64,000 nt of DNA from assembly GCA_964631205.1 (NCBI GenBank), contig CAZVWU010000001.1, positions 1 to 64,000 of the forward strand. Reading direction: 5' to 3'. Positions 8,567 through 15,600 of this stretch are shown in pieces. The notes under the pieces were generated by a model. It made no database searches and was not told the DNA's origin. It saw nothing but the letters and a program-made list of their open reading frames with translations. Positions within the stretch are counted from its first letter, which is position 1. Each line of letters opens with the position of its first letter. Both the position numbers and the translations under genes were made by a program. Origin of the DNA: CAYYYJ01 sp964631205 (GTDB lineage Archaea; Aenigmatarchaeota; Aenigmatarchaeia; QMZP01; JACQNV01).

Positions 8567-8965
8567 GCAGGAAGCCTCCGTCGCAGAGCTAGGCCTTCTG
8601 TTGGCTTTGCCAAGCAAACGGTCTTCATGGCTGGCGTAGTCTATGGGCGGCAGTATCGGTGGATATGTGTCCTTACTGTCAACTGAGAAGCCTTGTCCTA
8701 CAGAAGAATGGAAGTGTCAACTTCTGTCTGTAGATGATCGTTAGTATAATGAAACTGGTCAGGGACGGAATGGCGAGCAGGCTAAAAGGGAAGAAATAGG
8801 TTCTCTATACCGTTGATGAAGAACCTATTTCCAACAGAGTTTTGCTTGCCCCGAATGTCAGCAGCCATAAATTGTATTGGCGATGCTTGCAGGGTAGCGA
8901 GGTCGAGAAGATAGTAAGGGTTAGCACATGTTTACCGTGCTGTCCACCATAGGCGCGCTTTCTGC
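8567..8965 (+). ncRNA. Signal recognition particle (7S) RNA
   Basis: Identified by folding. Ends 8567-8575 and 8957-8965 form a 9-bp helix 1. CTATGG (8641-8646) pairs with CCATAG (8947-8952), ATATGTG (8663-8669) with CACATGT (8925-8931), and CCTTACTGTC (8671-8680) with 8910-8919, building the long helix 5. Helix 6 is the hairpin near 8698-8733. Helix 8 is visible at about 8755-8785: GTCAGG, a GGAA-containing apex and GAGCAGG, the SRP54-binding signature, flanked by GAAAC and TAAAA as in known SRP RNAs. At 399 nt it is longer than the roughly 300-320 nt usual in archaea, partly because a palindromic repeat (8788-8835) is inserted after helix 8. Confidence 0.82.
8788..8835 (+). repeat. Palindromic element family 1, copy inside SRP RNA
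   Basis: Perfect 12-bp arms at 8793-8804 and 8820-8831 with a 15-nt loop, edges GGGAAGAAAT and ATTTCCAAC. The same stem sequence recurs at 50065-50101. It lies between the 3' strand of helix 8 and the 3' strand of helix 5, so mature SRP RNA would carry an additional hairpin unless it is removed. Confidence 0.75.
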
Positions 8966-8970
8966 ATTTA

Positions 8971-9000
8971 TACCCTTTCTTTTTCTAAAGAAAAAGAAAG
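8971..9000 (+). terminator. T-rich hairpin after SRP RNA (family 2 repeat)
   Basis: Six nt after the SRP RNA end comes ACCCTTTCTTTTTC, then TAAA, then the complementary GAAAAAGAAAG. The pyrimidine-rich T runs match archaeal termination signals. The same hairpin with a flanking GGGTATA recurs on either strand at several sites in the window, so it may be a mobile or repeated module rather than a dedicated terminator. Confidence 0.45.
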
Positions 9001-9119
9001 TCAGCATCTCACCATGAGATGAGTGCTGAGATGTCGTGCAGCTCACTGCACGAGATGTGCGCTGCATCTCGCGTGCTGAAGCACACGATCTCGTGCTCGA
9101 CTTCACAGTCGAGACACGA
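9001..9119. other. Dense cluster of short hairpins, unexplained
   Basis: At least four perfect stems lie in 119 nt: CATCTC/GAGATG (9005-9021), TCGTGCAG/CTGCACGA with loop CTCA (9034-9053), GTGCT/AGCAC (9073-9084) and CTCGACT/AGTCGAG with loop TCAC (9096-9113), the last enclosed by TCGTG/CACGA. CGAGATG (9051-9057) can alternatively pair with CATCTCG (9065-9071). GAGATG occurs three times. Composition is more GC-rich than the surroundings and no meaningful ORF is present. It could be a structured ncRNA or stacked palindrome insertions. Confidence 0.55.
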
Positions 9120-9200
9120 CCTTATAACCCAAAGAAAAAGAGATTACAAGCTGATAATAAAGAAAAGGTATAACCAAAAGAAAGGGTTTACAAAAAGAGG
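9119..9200 (-). repeat. Family 2 repeat, two tandem copies
   Basis: On the minus strand TTTCTTTTGGTTATACC (around 9174-9190) and TTTCTTTGGGTTATAAGG (around 9119-9136) are two copies of one motif. The same pair occurs in the opposite order at 38330-38406. The rest of this stretch up to the gene at 9254 is A/T-rich with no ORF. Confidence 0.55.
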
Positions 9201-9253
9201 TTACAGAACCTATAAATCCCCAGAGATACAATATAAATAAAAAGCGGTTTTAT

Positions 9254-10063
9254 ATGATAGAATCTTTTATCAGCTTTGACCAGATAAGCAAAAGACCCTA
9301 CCTGATGGCTTTCTGGGCTTTCATACTTTCTTCAATAGCCTTTTTCCTGAGCACGAGAGTATCCTTTAAGTTCACAATCGCAGCAAAAACAGTCAACCTC
9401 AGCGGGATATTTTCTGTCATTTTTATAATCATCCCAGCAGCCTACATGCTCACAAATCTGATAAACAGGGAAGAGGCTACAGAAGAAAAGTATATAGAAA
9501 AAAAATACAGGAAAGGGATATGGGAAAGGCACGAAACTGATGCGCTAATTTTCTTAGCCTTCTTTTTTGGCCTCACATTTGCATTTGCTTTCTGGTCATT
9601 TTTCCTCCCGCAGGATTTTTTCCAGATCCAGAAAATTGAAATAGGCAGGATAATAGGTGTAGACGCCGCAATAACTGGCTTTGCAGCGGGTTCGCTCTCT
9701 TTCGTAGACATTTTTTTAAACAACCTTGGGGTGCTCGTGCTTTCTTTCATCTTCTCCCTTCTCTTTGGGGCAGGGTTCGCATTTATCCTTGTCTGGAATG
9801 CAGGCCTTCTGGGAGTAAGAATAGCCCAGCTTTCAACAGGCTTATCTGATATACCAGTCAAATCCCTCCCTTTCCTTCCTCACGGGATACTTGAAATAAC
9901 TTCCTTTGTCCTTGCAGGCCTTGCTGGTGGAATAATATCTGCCGCAATAATAAGGGAGCACCACAAAACAGGCGTTTTCAAAAAAATCCTTTTTGATGCA
10001 GGATTGTTGTTTGCGCTCTCTCTTGTTTTTGTTGCCCTAGGCGCATTTATTGAAACACTTTAA
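9254..10063 (+). CDS. SpoIIM/DUF95-family membrane protein
   Basis: A 269-residue integral membrane protein with about six hydrophobic helices. The middle and C-terminal signature (LVWNAGLLGVRIAQLS, then PHGILEITSFVLAGLAGG) is that of the stage II sporulation protein M family (COG1300). Many archaea carry it though they do not sporulate; the role is unknown, possibly in envelope organisation. A TATA-like ATATAAATAA lies at 9231-9240. The stop is followed at once by a nested palindromic repeat that fills the gap to tmk, so the two genes may share a transcript. Confidence 0.75.
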   Translation: MIESFISFDQISKRPYLMAFWAFILSSIAFFLSTRVSFKFTIAAKTVNLSGIFSVIFIIIPAAYMLTNLINREEATEEKYIEKKYRKGIWERHETDALIFLAFFFGLTFAFAFWSFFLPQDFFQIQKIEIGRIIGVDAAITGFAAGSLSFVDIFLNNLGVLVLSFIFSLLFGAGFAFILVWNAGLLGVRIAQLSTGLSDIPVKSLPFLPHGILEITSFVLAGLAGGIISAAIIREHHKTGVFKKILFDAGLLFALSLVFVALGAFIETL

Positions 10064-10065
10064 AG

Positions 10066-10182
10066 GGATGAAACTGGTCAGTAAAGGGATGAAGTTGACA
10101 GAAGTCAACTTCCAGCTGAATCGGGACGACACTGGTCTGAAGACCAGCGTCCAACATATATTGGCCAGTTTCCAATTGAAGT
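10066..10182 (+). repeat. Three nested family 1 palindromes upstream of tmk
   Basis: Outer arms GAAACTGGTCA (10070-10080) and TGGCCAGTTTC (10162-10172) pair over 11 bp with one G-T. Inside are GAAGTTGAC/GTCAACTTC (10091-10112, loop AGAA) and GACACTGGTC/GACCAGCGTC (10128-10151, loop TGAA, one mismatch). Each copy starts with GGGAYGA and ends with CCARYTGAA or CCAACATA. The outer copy ends 10 nt before the tmk ATG. The arrangement would fold as a three-way junction. Confidence 0.8.
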
Positions 10183-10773
10183 ATGGAAGGCAAGTTCATT
10201 GTTTTTGAAGGCATAGACGGAAGCGGAAAAACAACGCAAGCTGGGCTGCTTGCAAATTATTTAAAAAATAAAAAACAGGACGTTGTTTTGACAAAAAACC
10301 CGACATCTGGAAAAATAGGCGCACTCTTAAAACAATATTACCTTAAAAACAGCACCCTTCCGCTCGCAGACGCTTTATTGTTTTCTGCAGATAGGGCAGA
10401 GCAGGTCGAGACTGTGATAAAGCCTGCCTTAAAAGAAGGGAAAATCGTTTTGTCTGACAGGTATTATTATTCAAACTGGATCTACCAGAGTATAGAAGGG
10501 GTTGATATGGAATGGCTGATAGAAATAAATAAGTTCTTCCCCAAACCGGATTCGGTTTTCCTGATAGATATTTCTCCTCAAAAAGCCCTTGAGCGGATAA
10601 AATCCGCAAGAAAACCAGGCGAAATAGAAAAATTCGAAAAAATAAAAACACTCGAGAATCTCAGGAAAAAATATCTCGACCTCGCAAAAAAAGAGGGGAT
10701 GGTTGTTGTGGACGGGGACAAGCCAATTCAGGAGATCCACAAGGAGATCGTGGAGGAAATGGACAAAATTTGA
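10183..10773 (+). CDS. tmk: Thymidylate kinase
   Basis: A 196-residue dTMP kinase making dTDP for DNA synthesis. P-loop FEGIDGSGKTTQ is at residues 8-19, the DRYYYSNWIYQS motif (nucleotide-monophosphate binding) near residue 93, and a short LID segment near residue 145. Length is slightly short but complete. The ATG at 10183 is preceded by a palindromic repeat rather than by a clear Shine-Dalgarno sequence. Two other nucleotide-kinase activities (the Adk-Ndk fusion) are encoded 1.6 kb downstream. Confidence 0.92.
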   Translation: MEGKFIVFEGIDGSGKTTQAGLLANYLKNKKQDVVLTKNPTSGKIGALLKQYYLKNSTLPLADALLFSADRAEQVETVIKPALKEGKIVLSDRYYYSNWIYQSIEGVDMEWLIEINKFFPKPDSVFLIDISPQKALERIKSARKPGEIEKFEKIKTLENLRKKYLDLAKKEGMVVVDGDKPIQEIHKEIVEEMDKI

Positions 10774-10790
10774 AATAGCTAGAGAAGAAA

Positions 10791-11608
10791 TTATTCAGCA
10801 GGAGGCATCAAAGCTTTAACTCCTGCCTGCTTCAAAGCTAATATGTCACTACACCACGCTGTTTTTGGCAATGCATCAAGTACGATATCATTAGGAGTTA
10901 TTTGAACAACTATCGGAGCTGTGTAAGTAGCATTAGAAACTGCGAGAACTATTAAGCTCTTTTTTTCTACTGAACTCTGTAAATTTCTAAACAAATAACT
11001 TCGTAGCTCAGGAGAATCTATATGGTATCTACTTGCTCGATACCTTAGTGCTTGTTCTGGGAAAGAGGCACCTGAACCTATCTCAGTACCTCCTTCAACT
11101 CTAACCCTTAAAACTGTTTTTCTTTCAGTAGGCACCTTGCGTTCTACAGTAAGCCTTGCTACTAGATCATCAAAATAATCCTCAGATGTAATTTGTCTGG
11201 ACAAAAATTCAAAAGAAACATCATCTCCGGCATCATCCTGCCAGTTAGTAAAATAAAATCTTCTTCCCTCTGACGCCTTTCTACTGAAACTGAATTCGCT
11301 GTCAGCCAGTTTAATATCTGCAATCCGTCTACGAGAGAGGCAAAAACTGCTGAATAAACATCAGGTACACATCTCCCATCGGCCACAATTCTCTCATAAG
11401 CTTCATTAAAACCGCCGCCATATGGCCTTAGGCCTGCAACTCCCCTATCCAGGAATTCCCTAACTGCAGGATCTTTTAGATTTTCAGGTTTGATTATTTC
11501 TGGCACAAACTGGTATATTCCGCCAGCTCTCGAATGTTCTTTAAGCGCACCTACTAAAGAACCACCTTCTTGAACTTCTCTTTCAGCTTTTCTTGTCTGA
11601 TCATCCAT
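10791..11608 (-). pseudogene. Hypothetical gene split by a frameshift
   Basis: Two overlapping frames seem to make one protein of about 270 residues. The upstream part (from 11608) reads normally to about VFASLVDG near 11325, then turns into low-quality sequence. The other frame is open from about 11350 and reads sensibly as IADIKLADSEFSF, EGRRFYFTNWQDDAGDD and on through the downstream part to the stop at 10791. A single indel near GTAGACGGATTGCAG (around 11310-11325) would join them. I do not recognise the family. It may be a real mutation, a sequencing error or programmed frameshifting. Confidence 0.55.
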
Positions 11609-11634
11609 AAACTTGTAATAAATGGCAGTTAACT

Positions 11635-12321
11635 TTATAAGCTTTTGCCCCTTCTAAGCCTATACCTCAACCCTTCCCTGATTATAAAAACCAGAACTCC
11701 CAGAACCATCCTTATTCCCCGTAAAGGCCTGGATTTGTTTTTGTATGAAATTGAAACAGCAATCTGTGCGATCCTCAGCTTGTTTTTTACCACCTGCGAA
11801 ACTATATGGTTGTCTATGACATACCCTTTCCCTATCCCCTTTATTTTTCTGGCAGTGTCAACTGTCATCGCCATAAACCCGCAGTTGGTGTCCTTCATCC
11901 TTGTCCCAAAAAGCAGGTTGAAAAAAAACCTCCAGACAAGATTTCCAAGTTTATGCCTGAAAGGGACAGCAGACCAGTCCCTGTAGCCCATAACAAAATC
12001 AGCAGACTTATCCTTTAATTTTTGCAGGAGATTGGGTATGTCTTCTGGTTTATACTGGAGGTCAGCATCCAAAATAACTATATATTTTACTTTCAGATTG
12101 GAAAAAATATAATTAAACCCTGATTTTACAGCCTCGCCCTTGCCGCCATTAACTTCATGCCTTAAAACAATAGCCCCTGCCGACTTTGCAATTTTGTAAG
12201 TGCCATCCAAAGACGCATCATCAACAACAAGCGGCCTATACCCTAGTTTTTTTACTCTGGCAACAGTTTCTTTTATATTCTTTTCTTCATTGTATGCAGG
12301 TATCAAAACAACAGTGTCCAT
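11635..12321 (-). CDS. Family 2 glycosyltransferase (polyprenyl-phosphate sugar synthase-like)
   Basis: A 228-residue GT-A fold transferase, with VLIPAYNEEKNI at the N-terminus, nucleotide-binding VVDDASLDGT and metal-binding ILDADLQYKPED. The family (COG0463) includes dolichyl-phosphate mannose/glucose synthases; no C-terminal membrane helices are obvious, but the tail is basic. I chose the ATG at 12321. A TTG at 12357 would extend it into the adk-ndk gene. A partner could be the PMT-type mannosyltransferase at 35907, which needs a lipid-phosphate mannose donor (inference). Confidence 0.82.
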   Translation of the reverse strand: MDTVVLIPAYNEEKNIKETVARVKKLGYRPLVVDDASLDGTYKIAKSAGAIVLRHEVNGGKGEAVKSGFNYIFSNLKVKYIVILDADLQYKPEDIPNLLQKLKDKSADFVMGYRDWSAVPFRHKLGNLVWRFFFNLLFGTRMKDTNCGFMAMTVDTARKIKGIGKGYVIDNHIVSQVVKNKLRIAQIAVSISYKNKSRPLRGIRMVLGVLVFIIREGLRYRLRRGKSL

Positions 12322-12349
12322 GAAATTAATTGTATCCCCAAAATAAATA

Positions 12350-13540
12350 TTACCCAACTATCTCTTTTGGCTTGAACCAGAGTGCAATTTCTTTTTCCGC
12401 CTCGTCTACTGTACCGGATGCATGTACAAGGTTTTTTGTCGCCCTTTTTTCAGAGTTCGCCTTTATTATGGAATCCTGGCCCAGATCCCCGCGTATTGTC
12501 CCCTTCTCTGCTTTTGCAGGGTCTGTAAAGCCTGTAATTTTCCTCACCCTTTGGACCGCATCCCCGCCTTCGAGAACAACAGCAAACACAGGGCCTGAGG
12601 TGATAAATTTTATCATGAATTTTCTCAACATGAGCCCTATCTGTTTTGGGTCATCTGTCTTGAAAATTTTGATCATCTGTTCATACATATTATTTTCTTT
12701 TGATGCCTGAAGGGTTTTATTCCCCATCCCGATAACCTGCTGGTCTGAATCAGTGTAATGTTTTGCAGCCATGGATTTTTTGATTTTCACTAACGTGGCT
12801 CCGACAATCCTGAGTCCCCCCTTTTCATATCTTGCCAAAATTTCGCCGATTAAATTCCTTTCAACCCCGTCTGGTTTTATTACAACTAAAGTTCTTTCAG
12901 GAAATTCAATTTTAGTATTTATTGCAGCCAAAACCCTTTTTGAAACTTCTTCTATTTCTCCTTCACAATCAATATCAGCGAGTAAATTTTTATTTTTATA
13001 AAATTCCACAAGCTGTTTCGTCTCCTGTTCATAAACATGGAGCCTTTTTTCTATGACCTCTTTTTTCTGGTCTTCCCTTTGGTATAATTCTCTGCCGCAC
13101 TTGTCGCATTTTCCCTCAGCCTTTGGTTTTTTGTGCTTTTCATGATAAATATCCTGACAGCTCCTGCATGTCCACCTTCCTGCTAGCCTGTCCAGCACAG
13201 ATTCCTTTGAAAGATTAAAATTAACAACCCTGTCCATCTTTGCTATCTTGTCGAGCTCCTCTGCCTGTTTTAATGTCCTTGGATATCCATCCAGGATAAA
13301 CCCGTTTTTGCAATCTTCCTTGGATAACCTCTGTTTTAAAATTTCGATTATCACCCCGTCAGGCACATAATTCCCTGCATCTATGATCTGCTTGATTTTA
13401 TTCCCGAGCTCCGATCCTGTCTTCGCCTCACCCCTCAAAATATCGCCTGTGGAAATTTTAGGAATTCCAAACTTCTTGCTTACTATATCCGCGTGAGTAC
13501 CTTTCCCAACTCCAGGAGGGCCGAAAAATATCAGGTTCAT
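12350..13540 (-). CDS. adk-ndk: Adenylate kinase - nucleoside diphosphate kinase fusion
   Basis: A 396-residue fusion. Residues 1 to about 213 are a bacterial-type adenylate kinase: P-loop GPPGVGKGT (7-15), DGYPRT, and a four-cysteine zinc LID (CRSC...CDKC). Residues about 217-396 are a nucleoside diphosphate kinase: VIKPDGVERNLIGEI, SGPVFAVVLEG, TIRGD and the phosphohistidine in NLVHASGT (His373). The Ndk half has an insertion of about 20-25 residues before SGPV and a longer loop before the active histidine, as in some crenarchaeal Ndks. The single chain would turn AMP plus NTP toward NTPs. The archaeal-type adkA homologue in this window (51301) has lost its P-loop, so this is probably the working adenylate kinase. 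Confidence 0.93.
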   Translation of the reverse strand: MNLIFFGPPGVGKGTHADIVSKKFGIPKISTGDILRGEAKTGSELGNKIKQIIDAGNYVPDGVIIEILKQRLSKEDCKNGFILDGYPRTLKQAEELDKIAKMDRVVNFNLSKESVLDRLAGRWTCRSCQDIYHEKHKKPKAEGKCDKCGRELYQREDQKKEVIEKRLHVYEQETKQLVEFYKNKNLLADIDCEGEIEEVSKRVLAAINTKIEFPERTLVVIKPDGVERNLIGEILARYEKGGLRIVGATLVKIKKSMAAKHYTDSDQQVIGMGNKTLQASKENNMYEQMIKIFKTDDPKQIGLMLRKFMIKFITSGPVFAVVLEGGDAVQRVRKITGFTDPAKAEKGTIRGDLGQDSIIKANSEKRATKNLVHASGTVDEAEKEIALWFKPKEIVG

Positions 13541-13577
13541 AATCTACAGACTTTATTATTTGTCTATTTATTCTTTT

Positions 13578-14429
13578 CTACTTAAAATCAGAGGGTTCAA
13601 GCGAATCAAATTTAATTACGGTATTTCCTCCGACATTTAATACACGCACATCATTGAATGCGCCTAGCTGGGCTCTGGCAATATACCCAATTCTATCATC
13701 TCTATTACTTTTTAAAACTAGACCAGCAATTTCTCTAGAACCATTATTCCTAATATATTGCGCAATATCCAAAGATGCTCCTCGTCTATCATTTAATTTC
13801 TTAGCCTGATTATGCCAGGCTCTGGCTTCATGCAGATTAGAAACAAATGGTCTATCCAGTTCCGTTGTACTTCTGTAATCTATTACTAAACCTTCTATCC
13901 TGTAGCCATAATAAATATCTTGAACATGGTGCCCTTCATGATCTATAAGAACACTTCTCGCATCCTCTATGTTTGTAGGTCCATAATTTCTATTGAAGAA
14001 TCTAGAGCCGACAAAAATTGGAGATTCAACACCTTTCCCCATGATCTCTAGACTGCTAGGTATTCCAGCTAACATTGTATTTAGAATTTCTGGATTTTCA
14101 ATACCTCTTTTATCTTCTAAAATTTTAACTAATTCATTTGCTTGAGTTCGGAATTTTTGATACGAAAAGTCATAAACAAACCCTTTACAGTGTGGTGGGG
14201 GTTCTTCTGCATAAAGTCTGTCCAAAAATCCCTGCCTTTTAGCAGGATATTTTCTTGCAATCTCCAAATCCTGATCTGTCAACCCGCCTCTGACAGAAAA
14301 TTCTGGAGGCCTCCCTCTGTAATGCTTATACGCAATACCCCCACTTATAACTGCTACAGGCAATGCTATAGCCAAACCTGCCTCTCTCCAAAAGCTTCTT
14401 TGTGATTTCCTAGACGTGTATTTACCCAT
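13578..14429 (-). CDS. Membrane-anchored zincin-like putative metallopeptidase
   Basis: A 283-residue protein with a basic N-terminus and one hydrophobic segment (about residues 18-34), then an extracytoplasmic domain. HEGHH (164-168) in the context LIDHEGHHVQD fits the HExxH zinc motif, and NLHEARAW about 40 residues later may give a third ligand Glu. Two other proteins here (44350 and 46353) share the layout of an HE-motif followed by an N/T-E-L-type helix. Peptidase activity is inference; I do not recognise a named family. Confidence 0.6.
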   Translation of the reverse strand: MGKYTSRKSQRSFWREAGLAIALPVAVISGGIAYKHYRGRPPEFSVRGGLTDQDLEIARKYPAKRQGFLDRLYAEEPPPHCKGFVYDFSYQKFRTQANELVKILEDKRGIENPEILNTMLAGIPSSLEIMGKGVESPIFVGSRFFNRNYGPTNIEDARSVLIDHEGHHVQDIYYGYRIEGLVIDYRSTTELDRPFVSNLHEARAWHNQAKKLNDRRGASLDIAQYIRNNGSREIAGLVLKSNRDDRIGYIARAQLGAFNDVRVLNVGGNTVIKFDSLEPSDFK

Positions 14430-14592
14430 TGTAAAAAGAAGGATATAGACTATATAAACTTAATTCCATTTAGAAAGCCCCCACAATACCTTCCCCTCCG
14501 AAACAATCTCCAGCCCCTATGATAAAACCGAGAAATAACTTATCTTTTGATTTCTTCCCCACCAACAAAAAATTCTTTTTATTCTTAAATTT

Positions 14593-15327
14593 TCAAACCC
14601 TCTTCACTTTTTCCGGTTCGTCCAAATCAATCAGCGTGACCTTCGCATTTCCCGGCTGTATGCATAGTGTTTTCCCAATTGTGTCTTTTATTTTCCCGGA
14701 CATCGTAGGAGATTCATGGATGTGGCCGCTTAACACTAAATAGGGTTGCTTATTTTCTATAAATTCCCTTAAGGACCTGCTTCCCACATGATTTCCATCG
14801 TACAGAACATCCAAATTTGTATTTTTTGGGGGAGGGTGAACCGATAGTATAGTTTTTTTGGGGTCTAGTGTTTTAGTTATTTTTTCAAGATCTTTCAGTA
14901 TATCCTCCTCTTTTTTCACCCAATCCTGGATAGGGAAAATCAAAAAATCAGAGGGGTTTATGCAGGAATAGCCGACAATATTCCAGCCGCCTATTTTATT
15001 TACTTTCTCATGCATCACTTTAAGTATGCCTTTTTTCTCCGCCTTTTCCAAAACATCCATATTGAGTTTGAAATCGTCATTCCCCATCATGATAAAAACT
15101 TCTATTTTGCTTATTTTCCTGAAGTTCTCAAGAAGCGGGATAAAATACATCTGCAAAAAATTCCTCTGGATCTGGATGCTGTTGACAGCGTAAATCGCCA
15201 TTAGCGGCGTGGCATCCCCGCCGATTATTACGGCTTTCACCTTATGTTTGATCGCTTTATCTAGCAAAGCCTCGTAAACAGCTTCATCTCCATGTACATC
15301 AGTCACATACAATATTGGATAGGACAT
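14593..15327 (-). CDS. Calcineurin-like metallophosphoesterase
   Basis: A 244-residue metallophosphoesterase. Metal ligands appear as VTDVHGD near the N-terminus, IGGDAT, MGNDD in place of GNHD, HPPP and SGHIHESP. It belongs with the small archaeal phosphodiesterases of COG2129 type; substrate is unknown. I start at the ATG at 15327 because a longer reading frame runs backwards into tRNA-Ala. The short gap to tRNA-Ala suggests readthrough or a common promoter. Confidence 0.85.
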   Translation of the reverse strand: MSYPILYVTDVHGDEAVYEALLDKAIKHKVKAVIIGGDATPLMAIYAVNSIQIQRNFLQMYFIPLLENFRKISKIEVFIMMGNDDFKLNMDVLEKAEKKGILKVMHEKVNKIGGWNIVGYSCINPSDFLIFPIQDWVKKEEDILKDLEKITKTLDPKKTILSVHPPPKNTNLDVLYDGNHVGSRSLREFIENKQPYLVLSGHIHESPTMSGKIKDTIGKTLCIQPGNAKVTLIDLDEPEKVKRV

Positions 15328-15389
15328 AGTTAGGTGTTTTTGTAATAGAGACTTTATATAGTTTTTGAAAGTCTGAAAGGAGAAGTTTA

Positions 15390-15478
15390 TGGACCCGACG
15401 GGATTCGAACCCGTAGCCCCTCCCAGTATAGTTCTTCTAAATGCCATGGGAGTGCGCTACCAGTTGCGCCACAGGCCC
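15390..15478 (-). tRNA. tRNA-Ala(GGC) with a short anticodon-loop intron
   Basis: Acceptor GGGCCTG/CGGGTCC contains the G3-U70 pair that identifies alanine tRNA; discriminator A is at 15390. Anticodon stem is CTCCC/GGGAG with anticodon GGC. About 16 extra nt (TTTAGAAGAACTATAC) follow position 37, the canonical intron site. T-arm ACGGG/CCCGT is perfect. Confidence 0.88.
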
Positions 15479-15600
15479 TCACCTATTAGTTAAGAGAGTC
15501 AGTATTTATTTATCTGCTTCATGGTTTCAATCCCTTCCCTTATCCAACTATTTAGGAATACGTATATAAACAAAAAGCCCCATCTTATTTCTTGTTGTTT

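Noticed and set aside
8216..8617. A 133-codon minus-strand frame between rpoD and SRP RNA
   Set aside because: It reads across tRNA-Leu and the rpoD start; its sequence has no protein character and both RNAs fold convincingly.
8567..8965. RNase P RNA
   Set aside because: I looked for its conserved elements (GAGGAAAGUC, GGUAAGAGC, ACAGAxxxxGGCUUA) on both strands and found none, while SRP helices 1, 5 and 8 are clear.
10066..10182. CRISPR array, because of repeated GGGATGAAAC-like ends
   Set aside because: Units are nested, not regularly spaced, the interior is palindromic rather than spacer-like, and no cas genes are present.
15328..15447. Longer N-terminus for the metallophosphoesterase
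   Set aside because: The added 40 residues are a translation of tRNA-Ala and its spacer; the ATG at 15327 starts directly before the metal-binding strand.
15515..15545. GTTTCAATCCCTT near 15524 as a further palindrome copy
   Set aside because: Only one edge is similar; no complementary arm is found within a reasonable distance.
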